A stretch of 64,000 nt of DNA. It comes from Gammaproteobacteria bacterium. GTDB lineage: Bacteria > Pseudomonadota > Gammaproteobacteria > JAKDMP01. Location: the NCBI GenBank assembly GCA_027018875.1, contig JALUYA010000017.1:16935-80934 (forward strand). The letters run 5' to 3'. Positions within the stretch are counted from its first letter, which is position 1, and every line of letters begins with the position of its first letter. Both the position numbers and the translations under genes were made by a program. Of the stretch, positions 46,604 to 53,520 are shown piece after piece. Under the pieces are notes generated by a model. The model was given only the letters and a program-made list of their open reading frames with translations, made no database searches and was not told the DNA's origin.

Positions 46604-48334
46604 ATGCCCCGCCTGCTCCGGTTCCTTGGAGTGACCGCCATGTTGGCCCTGGCCGCATTACCCGCCTGGGCCACGCCGGGATGGCAAAATGCGCGGCCGG
46701 TCACCGCGCGCCACGGGATGGTGGTCACGGCGCAGCATCTTGCGACCGAGGTGGGCGTGAACATCCTGCGCCGCGGCGGCAATGCGATCGATGCGGCGGT
46801 TGCGGTTGGTTATGCGCTGGCCGTGGTGCATCCTTGCTGCGGCAACCTGGGTGGCGGCGGGTTCATGACAATTCATTTGGCGAACGGCAAAAATCTTTTT
46901 CTCAACTTTCGCGAGACCGCACCGCTTGCCGCGCGCCGCAACATGTACCTCAACCACAACGGATCGGTGAACCATGGGGAGAGCCTGTGGAGCTGGCGCG
47001 CGATTGGGATTCCCGGAACCGTAATGGGGCTGAATGCGGCACTGCAGCGCTATGGCACGATGGACCGCGCCGAGGTGATGGCCCCGGCGATTCGCCTCGC
47101 CCGCAAGGGCTATATCCTGGATCGGGGGGATGTCGCCCTGCTGCGGGCCGACACGACCCGGCTCGCACGTGATCCGGTCACGGCCAGCGTGTTCTCTCCG
47201 CAGGGACGGCTGCCCCGGGTCGGCGAGCGCTTCCGGCAGCCGGCGCTCGCCCGGAGCCTGGAACGGATCTCCCGCGAAGGTGACCGTGCTTTCTACACCG
47301 GACCGATCGCCGGGGCCATCGTGGCCGCTTCGAAACGTCATGGGGGGATTCTTACGCTTGCGGACTTCAGCCACTACCGGGTGCAGTGGTTGCGGCCCAT
47401 CCTCTGCCATTACCGCGGCTACACCGTCGTCTCGGCGCCCCCACCGAGTTCGGGCGGAGTGACGCTGTGTGAGATGTTGAATGTGCTGGCCGGATGGCCA
47501 AAATTCGCGACCACCGGGTTTCACTCGATTCCGGCGGTGCACGATCTCGCCGAGGCCATGCGGTTTGCCTTCGCCGACCGCAACCGCTATCTTGGGGATC
47601 CGAATTTTATCCGCAATCCGATCCGCCGGCTGTTGTCGCCGGATCATGCGGCCTGGATTCGTGCCCGGATTCCGCCCGACCGGGCCGTAGCGTCGGCGCG
47701 GGTACATGGCAGCCTGGCCGCCGCCGAGGGCCACGACACCACCCAGTATTCCATCGTTGACGTCAAGGGTAATGCGGTCTCGGTCACCTACACGCTGAAC
47801 TCGCTTTTCGGCACCGGCCTGATGGCACCGGGAACGGGCATTCTGCTCAATAACGAGATGAACGACTTTACCGCGAAACCGGGGGTACCCAACCAGTTCG
47901 GGTTGGTTCAAGGTAAGGCGAACGATATTGCCCCGGGCAAGCGGCCGCTCTCCTCGATGACACCGACCCTCGTGCTGCATCGGGGCCGGGTGGTGCTGGT
48001 GACGGGAAGTCCCGGTGGATCGACCATCATCACCACGACTTTGCAGGTGATCCTGAATGTAATCGACCGCGGCATGAACATCGCCCAGGCGGTGGACGCC
48101 CCTCGCATTCATCAGCAGTGGTTGCCGGACGTGGTTTTTTATGAACCGGGGGCCTTCTCGCCCGCGGTCAGACAGGGCCTCGGGCGGATGGGTTATCGCC
48201 TGGTGGAGCATCCCCCGTGGAGCCGGCAGCCGGCGACCTGGGGAGCGGCCGAATCGATCCGGGTTCGTGCCGATGGACTCCTCGCAGGCGCCAACGATAG
48301 CCGCCGCCCGGCGGGTCTGGCCGCGGGATATTAG
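46604..48334 (+). CDS. ggt: gamma-glutamyltransferase precursor
   Basis: GGT is a periplasmic enzyme that breaks glutathione's gamma-glutamyl bond. The 576-residue precursor has a signal peptide (ending ALPAWA), LRRGGNAIDAAVAVGYALAVVHPCCGNLGGGGFMTIH, and the self-cleavage site at HDTTQYSIVD, where Thr379 should become the N-terminal nucleophile of the small subunit. RPLSSMTPTLVL and VTGSPGGSTIITTTLQVI form the rest of the active site. Only 7 bp separate it from dadA. A 610-residue antisense ORF is a shadow. Confidence 0.95.
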   Translation: MPRLLRFLGVTAMLALAALPAWATPGWQNARPVTARHGMVVTAQHLATEVGVNILRRGGNAIDAAVAVGYALAVVHPCCGNLGGGGFMTIHLANGKNLFLNFRETAPLAARRNMYLNHNGSVNHGESLWSWRAIGIPGTVMGLNAALQRYGTMDRAEVMAPAIRLARKGYILDRGDVALLRADTTRLARDPVTASVFSPQGRLPRVGERFRQPALARSLERISREGDRAFYTGPIAGAIVAASKRHGGILTLADFSHYRVQWLRPILCHYRGYTVVSAPPPSSGGVTLCEMLNVLAGWPKFATTGFHSIPAVHDLAEAMRFAFADRNRYLGDPNFIRNPIRRLLSPDHAAWIRARIPPDRAVASARVHGSLAAAEGHDTTQYSIVDVKGNAVSVTYTLNSLFGTGLMAPGTGILLNNEMNDFTAKPGVPNQFGLVQGKANDIAPGKRPLSSMTPTLVLHRGRVVLVTGSPGGSTIITTTLQVILNVIDRGMNIAQAVDAPRIHQQWLPDVVFYEPGAFSPAVRQGLGRMGYRLVEHPPWSRQPATWGAAESIRVRADGLLAGANDSRRPAGLAAGY

Positions 48335-48341
48335 TGTCGCG

Positions 48342-49577
48342 ATGAAGCACGTTACGGTACTGGGCGCGGGGATCGCCGGACTGGTCACGGCCTGGTACCT
48401 GGCCGCGGAGGGTCTCGAGGTCACGGTCATCGAGCGGGCACCGGAAGCCGCCGCGGAAACCAGCCATGCTAACGGCGGGCATCTGTCCACACAAAGCGGT
48501 GTTCCCTGGATCGGACCGCAGGCGATCCGCGAACTCTTGACGACCGGGTTGCGACGCGAGCGGGTGGTGCGGGTGCTGCACGCTCCCGATCCGGGACGCT
48601 GGCACTGGTTCGCGGCGGCGCTGCTGGCCGCACGACCCGCCGCCTACCGGTTGGCCGCAGAGCGGACATCGCGCCTGTCCCATTACAGCCGCCCCTTGAC
48701 CGAGGCGCTGATGGATACCCTGGCGCTGAATGTCGGCCTGGAAAACCAGGGAGTCCTCGCCCTGTACCGCAGCCGCAGCGCCTTTCGGCGGGCATGTCGC
48801 AAACCGCCTGCGGCGAGCCTGTTGCTGAACCGGAATGAAACACTCGAACGAGAGCCCGCACTGGCCGCCGCAACCGCACCCCTTGCGGGCGCCTGCTTTT
48901 ATCCTGCCGACGCCACTGCCGACTGCCATGCTTTTTGCGAACAATTGTCCCAACGGGCCGCGGCGGCCGGGGTTCGGTTTCTCTATGATTGCGAAGCACA
49001 GAGGGTGGAATTGAGCGCCGGGCGTGTAGTGGCCGTGACCACAAGCCGGGGCCGCATCGCCTGCGCCGATTGCGTGGTCGCCCTGGGCGCGGAGGCCGCC
49101 CCTTTTCTTTCCCGTCATGCGCTGCATGTACCGATCCTGCCCCTGCGTGGTTACTCCCTGAGTGCCCCGATCGTATCCGGGGCACCGGCACCCGGACGCT
49201 TCGTCGATATCGAGCGCCACGTGGTCTTCTCGCGCTTGGCGGGGGTATTCCGCGCCGCGGGTATGGCCGATTTTGCGGGCCATCAGCGGAACCTGCCGCC
49301 GGATCGCACCCGGCATCTGCACGCTATCGCCGGCGAGTGGTATCCGCCGGTCAAATCCGGGCAGCCCAAATTCTGGGCCTGCCTACGAGCCATGACGCCC
49401 GATGGACCGCCCGTGTTGGGGGCCTCGGGAATACCTGGCTTGTGGCTGAACATCGGCCTGGGTCCCCTTGGCTGGACCCAGGGGGCGGGTAGTGCCCGGC
49501 TGGTAGCCGACCTGGTGCTCGGGCGGAAACCCGACCTGGATATGCAAGGCTACGGCATCGCCCGGTTCCGTCGCTAA
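48342..49577 (+). CDS. dadA: D-amino-acid dehydrogenase / FAD-dependent amine oxidoreductase
   Basis: The 411-residue flavoprotein has an N-terminal FAD site (VTVLGAGIAGLVTAWYLAAEGLEVTVIERAPEAAAETSHANGGHLS) and DADH-like elements (CFYPADATADCHAFCEQL, PDGPPVLGASGIPGLWLNIGLGPLGWTQGAGSARLVADLVLG). It is closest in pattern to DadA, which oxidises D-alanine and other D-amino acids to 2-oxoacids. ATG 48342 fits the family; the ORF track extension overlaps ggt. Co-transcription with ggt suggests use of amino acids freed in the periplasm, but that is inference. A related glycine oxidase cannot be excluded. Confidence 0.87.
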   Translation: MKHVTVLGAGIAGLVTAWYLAAEGLEVTVIERAPEAAAETSHANGGHLSTQSGVPWIGPQAIRELLTTGLRRERVVRVLHAPDPGRWHWFAAALLAARPAAYRLAAERTSRLSHYSRPLTEALMDTLALNVGLENQGVLALYRSRSAFRRACRKPPAASLLLNRNETLEREPALAAATAPLAGACFYPADATADCHAFCEQLSQRAAAAGVRFLYDCEAQRVELSAGRVVAVTTSRGRIACADCVVALGAEAAPFLSRHALHVPILPLRGYSLSAPIVSGAPAPGRFVDIERHVVFSRLAGVFRAAGMADFAGHQRNLPPDRTRHLHAIAGEWYPPVKSGQPKFWACLRAMTPDGPPVLGASGIPGLWLNIGLGPLGWTQGAGSARLVADLVLGRKPDLDMQGYGIARFRR

Positions 49578-49801
49578 CGTTAACCTGGCCCTGTAGAACC
49601 CATGTCCAATATGGCGCGATTCTACTTTCTACCGGAGACGATAAAAACACCGTGGTCCGGGAACATAAAACCGGGTTGAGTATCGGCGCGGACCCCCCAC
49701 GACCGATAACGGGTGGCAGTTTCTCAAGTGCAGAACACTTCCCACCGCCAGCCCCCGGCGGGACGACATCTTGCACCTGCGGGATCCGAATGAAATCCGG
49801 G

Positions 49802-50461
49802 TCAGGGGATCAGTGTTTGCGCCTGTACCTCATCGGCCACCAAGAGCACGTCGGCACCCCGGTGGGCGAATAAACCGACGGTTACGACGCCGGCGATCTG
49901 GCCAAATTCCGCTTCCAAACCGGGGGGATCGGTGATACGAAGATTTTTGATGTCGATAATGTGATTCCCATTGTCGGTGACAAATCCCTCCCGCCACTCG
50001 GGGCGCCCGCCGCGGGCACTCAACTCCCGGGCGACATAGCTGCGGGCCATGGGGATGACTTCTATGGGCAGCCCGAAATCTCCGAGCACATCGACCAGCT
50101 TGGGCCGGTGGATCATGCAGATAAAGCGCCGACTCGCCGCGGCAATAATCTTCTCCCGCGTCAACGCACCCCCGCCCCCCTTGATCAGATGCCCGTGGCG
50201 TGTGGCTTCATCGGCGCCATCTACGTACACCGGTAAAGTGCCGGCCTCGTTGAGATCGATGACATCGACTCCAATGGCCTCGAGTCGGCGGGCCGTATCA
50301 GCGGAGCTTGCCACCGCCCCCTTGAGTCGCCGGGCCGATGGCTCAAGGGCCGTGATGAAATGCCGTACCGTAGAGCCGCTGCCAACTCCGATGATGTCGT
50401 AACCACGGATATGAACGAGCGCTGCCTTGGCGGCAACTTGTTTGGCCTGTTCCGAATTCAT
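49802..50461 (-). CDS. rpiA: ribose-5-phosphate isomerase A
   Basis: RpiA interconverts ribose-5-phosphate and ribulose-5-phosphate in the pentose phosphate pathway. The 219-residue product has YDIIGVGSGSTVRHFITAL, VIDLNEAGTLPVYVDGADEA and LIKGGGGALTREKIIAA, all active-site motifs. Start at MNSEQAKQVAAKAAL is the family norm. It is preceded on the same strand by the histone-like gene, 55 bp away. The 224 bp to dadA (convergent) hold nothing I can identify. Confidence 0.95.
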   Translation of the reverse strand: MNSEQAKQVAAKAALVHIRGYDIIGVGSGSTVRHFITALEPSARRLKGAVASSADTARRLEAIGVDVIDLNEAGTLPVYVDGADEATRHGHLIKGGGGALTREKIIAAASRRFICMIHRPKLVDVLGDFGLPIEVIPMARSYVARELSARGGRPEWREGFVTDNGNHIIDIKNLRITDPPGLEAEFGQIAGVVTVGLFAHRGADVLLVADEVQAQTLIP

Positions 50462-50516
50462 GCGTATTCCTTGAGAAAAGGGCACACACCGAACCTGGTG
50501 CGTGCCCTGATGATAT

Positions 50517-50810
50517 TCACCGTGTCGCGGTCTTCTTGCGTGTCGCGGTCTTCTTGCGTGTTGCGGTCTTCTTGCGTGTTGCGGTCTTCTTGCGTGTTGC
50601 GGTCTTCTTGCGTGTTGCGGTCTTCTTGCGCGTTGCGGTCTTCTTGCGCGTTGCGGTCTTCTTGCGCGTTGCGGTCTTCTTGCGCGTTGCGGTCTTCTTG
50701 CGCGTTGCGGTCTTCTTGCGCGTTGCGGCCTTCTTGGCTAGTACCTTACGGCGTGCGGCCTGCGAACGGGCGATAACTTTCTTTTTAGCAGTAGTTTTCC
50801 CGGTTGCCAT
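50517..50810 (-). CDS. histone H1-like lysine-rich repeat protein
   Basis: The 97-residue basic protein has an ordinary start (MATGKTTAKKKVIARSQAARRKVLAKKA) followed by eleven ATRKKT hexapeptides and a final ATR. No acidic residue appears anywhere. Composition and repetition match H1-like/AlgP-like nucleoid proteins, which bind DNA through unstructured tails. The tail is coded by a perfect-register 18-bp array (separate entry), so length can change without a frameshift. It has its own promoter and a GGGAGA about 7 nt before the ATG. Function in this organism is unknown. Confidence 0.85.
   Translation of the reverse strand: MATGKTTAKKKVIARSQAARRKVLAKKAATRKKTATRKKTATRKKTATRKKTATRKKTATRKKTATRKKTATRKKTATRKKTATRKKTATRKKTATR
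50521..50736. repeat. 18-bp tandem array, 12 units in three ordered subclasses
   Basis: Twelve 18-bp units run without gaps: two CGTGTCGCGGTCTTCTTG, four CGTGTTGCGGTCTTCTTG and six CGCGTTGCGGTCTTCTTG (the last with GGCC). Each codes ATRKKT on the minus strand; the differences are synonymous. The block order is what successive unit duplication would leave. Confidence 0.95.
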
Positions 50811-50846
50811 GAACAGATCTCCCTGGAAGTTGAAAGCTCAAGTCGA

Positions 50847-50876
50847 AGTATAGATACATTTGCATAAAAATGTCAC
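50847..50876 (-). promoter_or_regulatory. predicted sigma-70 promoter of the histone-like gene
   Basis: Reading the minus strand, GTGACA (50876-50871) and TATACT (50852-50847) are 18 bp apart, giving a start near 50840 and a 30-nt leader before the ATG at 50810. Good match to consensus and in the right place. Confidence 0.6.
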
Positions 50877-51370
50877 CTCATACCTATTACTGATGCGAAA
50901 AAACACCAAATAAGTTTGGTTCGCATGCATGCTGTGGGCAAAATGGCTAATGCAATTCCAATGGCTGTTGCTTCCCGGTATGGCCGATAGTCGGCTTTCC
51001 CGGTACCGGAAAATAAACCATCAAATTCGGTATCGTTCCGCGGGATGGTAAGGCTGAGCGGCAGGCATGGCAGCGGATGGGCCCGCCATCCCCCGGCGCG
51101 TGGCGTCAGATCGAGTGTTTGGCTTGTAGCGGAGATTTCACGGATTAAATCGAGTCGGACCGGGATGGGCGCCGGATGCAATCCACGGCTTTCCCACGCT
51201 GCCCGACATAGCGCAACTTGAATGGTGAAAAAGGCGTTGCCCCAACTCGCATGTTGCGCGGATGGCTCCGGACCCGGTAATTGCATTCCCCCCCTATATG
51301 GTGATGCCATTGCGTTTCAGGTCGGCAGTGCCAATTCACCGGGTTCGGACTGTAGAATCCGGTAAGTCAC
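50877..51370. other. intergenic region between the histone-like gene and fau
   Basis: Nearly 500 bp carry no gene I can support. A 145-codon minus-strand ORF (50873-51310) has unlikely composition and runs into the histone-gene promoter. The stretch could contain degenerate coding or repeat sequence, but I recognise nothing. Confidence 0.4.
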
Positions 51371-51973
51371 TTACACGGGCTCTTGCCGGAGTGGGTTGAT
51401 CACAAGGGTCTGTGCTTCGACTACCACCAGATCGAGTGGTACATCCCACGGCGCTGTTTGCAGCATCTCCTGTTGTTGCCAAGCATAAGCATATCCACAC
51501 AACACCGGGAGGCTTGCGGGACGATCGAGTTTAAACGCAAAGGTGCGGTCGTAATAGCCGGCGCCACTGCCGAGGCGATTCCCCCGGGAATCAAACGCCA
51601 GCAAAGGGACAATCACGAAATCCAACTTCTCGGCCGGAATCGATTCATCCGTTTGCGGTTCCGGAATTCCGAAGCGATTCGGTTGCATGCTTGCCTGGGG
51701 GCTCCAGGGAGAAAAAACCATGGTGTCGGCATCTGTAATTCTGGGTACGAATACCTGTTTCCCGCGGGTAATGGAATCGGCAAGTACAAGACCGGGATCA
51801 AGTTCGCTTGCCACCGCGAGGTACCCGCCAAGGCACCGCGCCCGCCGATACCCACACTGGGCAATGATCTGCTCGGCGGCTTGTTCCGCGGCCGATTGCC
51901 GCCGCTGCGGGGCGATGTTGTGGCGGCGTTGACGAAGTGTCCGCCGTAAAAGTATTCGGGAATCGGTTGACAT
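51371..51973 (-). CDS. fau: 5-formyltetrahydrofolate cyclo-ligase
   Basis: The enzyme (YgfA) converts 5-formyl-THF to 5,10-methenyl-THF. The 200 residues include LLRRTLRQRRHNIAPQRRQSAAEQAAEQI at the start, PLLAFDSRGNRLGSGAGYYDRTFA (nucleotide/folate site) and a C-terminal PWDVPLDLVVVEAQTLVI. Start at MSTDSRIL, 8 nt downstream of the 6S RNA 3' end on the minus strand. As in E. coli, fau is transcribed with or just after 6S RNA. Confidence 0.92.
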   Translation of the reverse strand: MSTDSRILLRRTLRQRRHNIAPQRRQSAAEQAAEQIIAQCGYRRARCLGGYLAVASELDPGLVLADSITRGKQVFVPRITDADTMVFSPWSPQASMQPNRFGIPEPQTDESIPAEKLDFVIVPLLAFDSRGNRLGSGAGYYDRTFAFKLDRPASLPVLCGYAYAWQQQEMLQTAPWDVPLDLVVVEAQTLVINPLRQEPV

Positions 51974-51980
51974 GAAAATG

Positions 51981-52163
51981 GGTATCCTCCGCGCGCGCCG
52001 TTGCCAGTGGTACCCTTGAACCAAAGGTTCAAGGGGGAATGGACCCCGACGACTCAAGCTTACCGCCACGAGGCGGTTCTGCTCACCGTACATCGACGGT
52101 CATATTCCAATTGCAGATCAGGTTCGAAGGGTTAGCACCGACATCGAACGCCGCAGAGGATAC
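51981..52163 (-). ncRNA. ssrS: 6S RNA
   Basis: 6S RNA imitates an open promoter and sequesters RNA polymerase-sigma70. Four things point to it. The location is the classic zapA-ssrS-fau gap. The ends pair (5' GTATCCTCTGCG, 3' CGCGGAGGATAC, one G-U). Near the 3' end CCTTGAACCTTTGGTTCAAGGGTACCA closely matches the E. coli CCTTGAACCAAGGGTTCAAGGGT hairpin. The length is about 183 nt, like E. coli 6S (184). A good promoter is placed to start it at about 52163. The ORF track translates through it as a false N-terminal extension of fau. Confidence 0.92.
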
Positions 52164-52169
52164 ACGAAA

Positions 52170-52198
52170 ATGATGCGCGTTTCGGACCTTGTTTTCAA
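52170..52198 (-). promoter_or_regulatory. predicted 6S RNA promoter
   Basis: On the minus strand TTGAAA (52198-52193), a 17-bp spacer and CATCAT (52175-52170) precede the predicted 6S 5' end by about 7 nt. Spacing is ideal; the -10 is weak. Confidence 0.55.
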
Positions 52199-52235
52199 GC
52201 CCCCCGGTCGATGGGCGGAAAACCAGGCATTTTGG

Positions 52236-52526
52236 TCATGTTTCCGTCGCGGCCAGGGCCAGGCGTAGATGTTCCAGGCGCTGGGTGACGGCCTGGCCCA
52301 GCCTGTCACTGAAGGCCTCTGCTTCCAGGTTTTGATAAGCCAGATTCAGGGCAACCATCACCGCGATGCGTTCGAAACCGATTAGTTTGCCGCTGTCGCG
52401 GACTTCCTCCATTCGCTGATTAAGCAGATCGGCGGCTTTGAGCAATAACTGCCGCTCTTCGGGCGGGCAGGCGACCCGGTATTCGCGATCCAGAATGTGC
52501 AGGCTGACTTGCCGGGGATCGCTCAT
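52236..52526 (-). CDS. zapA: cell-division protein ZapA
   Basis: ZapA binds and bundles FtsZ. The 96-residue protein starts SDPRQVSLHILDREYRVACPPEERQLLLKAADLLNQRMEEVRDSGKLIGFERIAVMVALNLAYQ, the complete ZapA domain, followed by a coiled-coil tail. It overlaps the upstream ZapB-like gene by ATGA and precedes 6S RNA. Confidence 0.95.
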   Translation of the reverse strand: MSDPRQVSLHILDREYRVACPPEERQLLLKAADLLNQRMEEVRDSGKLIGFERIAVMVALNLAYQNLEAEAFSDRLGQAVTQRLEHLRLALAATET

Positions 52527-52753
52527 GTGGCCCGTTCCAAGCCCTTTAGACGGGCTATCATCGATTCCACCCGATTTTGAACGATGGCATTTTTGTTCAG
52601 CAATTGTGCCCGTTCGGCACTGACGGCATGCAGCCGGTTGGCCAGCTGGCGGTTTTCCTCTTTGAGCCGCCGCACCTCATGCGTCAGGCGGTTGATCTCC
52701 CGCTCAATATGCGAGAACTCGGTTTCCAAATTTTCCGGTAATCGTATATCCAT
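52523..52753 (-). CDS. ZapB-like coiled-coil protein (TIGR02449)
   Basis: From the MDIRLPENLETEF start the product is 76 residues, almost entirely heptad coiled coil (FSHIEREINRLTHEVRRLKEENRQLANRLHAVSAERAQLLNKNAIVQNRVESMIARLKGLE). This matches the TIGR02449 family that sits before zapA in gammaproteobacteria and is thought to act in the divisome like ZapB. The ORF track start at 52948 runs through an intergenic hairpin and is not credible. It is coupled to zapA by a 4-nt overlap. Confidence 0.88.
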   Translation of the reverse strand: MDIRLPENLETEFSHIEREINRLTHEVRRLKEENRQLANRLHAVSAERAQLLNKNAIVQNRVESMIARLKGLERAT

Positions 52754-52864
52754 GGTCGAAACTATAGGCGCAGAAAGGCCTGGGCGCAAGCCGGGATCCC
52801 ATCCCGCCGCTCGCCGCCGTGCGCGGGCGGGTAGGCCATTAAATAAACCCATCTCCGAGCGCGA

Positions 52865-52888
52865 AAGCCCGCCGCCCGCGGCGGGCTT
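52865..52888. repeat. perfect hairpin in the divergent zap/ygfB region
   Basis: AAGCCCGCCG (52865-52874), loop CCCG, CGGCGGGCTT (52879-52888). Ten-base stem, four-base loop. It sits 112 bp upstream of the ZapB-like gene and 75 bp upstream of ygfB. With no run of T on either side it may be a leader structure rather than a terminator. Confidence 0.65.
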
Positions 52889-52948
52889 GCCACGAGCAGG
52901 CATCGCATAACCGGCAATCGGGCGTATGGTGACAATCGAAAACTTCAT

Positions 52949-52954
52949 TATAAT
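52949..52954 (+). promoter_or_regulatory. TATAAT -10 element directly before ygfB
   Basis: A consensus TATAAT ends 8 bp before the ygfB ATG at 52963, which would place the transcript start at or next to the start codon. No good Shine-Dalgarno precedes that ATG, consistent with a leaderless or near-leaderless mRNA. I see no strong -35. Confidence 0.4.
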
Positions 52955-52962
52955 GCTTGAAT

Positions 52963-53520
52963 ATGAGTGATTACGATCTTGCCTGGCAAAGATTCCTCTC
53001 CTGGCTGAAAGACCCCATCGCCGCCGCTACGGTACACGGGTTTATGTTTGGTGTGCTTGCCTCGGGGTACTCGGCCGAGGCCGCAGCGAAGCTGGCGGCC
53101 GCCGAAGAACCCGGAACTGGGAATGGGGAAGAATCGATCATCGCCCTGGCGCGGGTGAGCGCGGAAGAATTGTCGGCGGGACAGTTGACGTTTCAATTAT
53201 GCCTGCCCGAGGACACGGCAGAGCTTGTCTCCCGGGTTCAGGCATTGATAGCCTGGGTCCGAGCATTTCTATCCGGCTTCGGCTCGGGAGGGGAGAAACT
53301 GCGGCGGCTCGATGCCCCGGAGCGCGAAATGCTCCATGACCTGGCGACAATAGCCGCGGGAGCCTCTGTAGATGAAGACGGAAATGAACAGGACGAACAG
53401 GCCTATTCCAACGTAGTCGAATACGTACGCCTTGCGGTGCAGAACCTGTATCAAACCATGGACCACCTGCAACGTGGCAGAATGGATCATCAGGATTGCC
53501 CCATGGCGGAAAAACGATGA
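52963..53520 (+). CDS. ygfB: UPF0149 family protein YgfB
   Basis: The 185-residue protein shows the UPF0149 pattern: HGFMFGVLASGYSAEAA, LCLPEDTAELVSRVQALIAWVRAFLSGFG and DEQAYSNVVEYVRLAVQNLY. YgfB proteins are acidic, cytosolic and, in Pseudomonas aeruginosa, affect gene expression of antibiotic-resistance functions through AlpA. In this window ygfB leads an operon with pepP, ubiH and ubiI, the standard gammaproteobacterial arrangement. ATG 52963 is chosen over the TTG two codons upstream. Confidence 0.92.
   Translation: MSDYDLAWQRFLSWLKDPIAAATVHGFMFGVLASGYSAEAAAKLAAAEEPGTGNGEESIIALARVSAEELSAGQLTFQLCLPEDTAELVSRVQALIAWVRAFLSGFGSGGEKLRRLDAPEREMLHDLATIAAGASVDEDGNEQDEQAYSNVVEYVRLAVQNLYQTMDHLQRGRMDHQDCPMAEKR

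Noticed and set aside
46658-48490. 610-residue minus-strand ORF opposite ggt
   Set aside because: It is a GC-rich shadow of a confidently identified gene and its product is His/Arg/Gly-rich with no domain.
48168-49322. 384-residue minus-strand ORF opposite dadA
   Set aside because: Shadow frame of dadA with low-complexity, Gln/Arg/Gly-rich content.
50521-50736. CRISPR array
   Set aside because: The 18-bp units abut with no spacers and encode a continuous peptide; no cas genes are nearby.
50360-50853. Plus-strand ORFs with LRSSCV or RVAVFL repeats
   Set aside because: They are antisense readings of the 18-bp array; the minus-strand frame has a promoter, ribosome binding site and H1-like sense.
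50873-51310. 145-residue minus-strand ORF upstream of the histone-like gene
   Set aside because: Composition is unlike a real protein, it overlaps the histone-gene promoter and it has no recognisable family.
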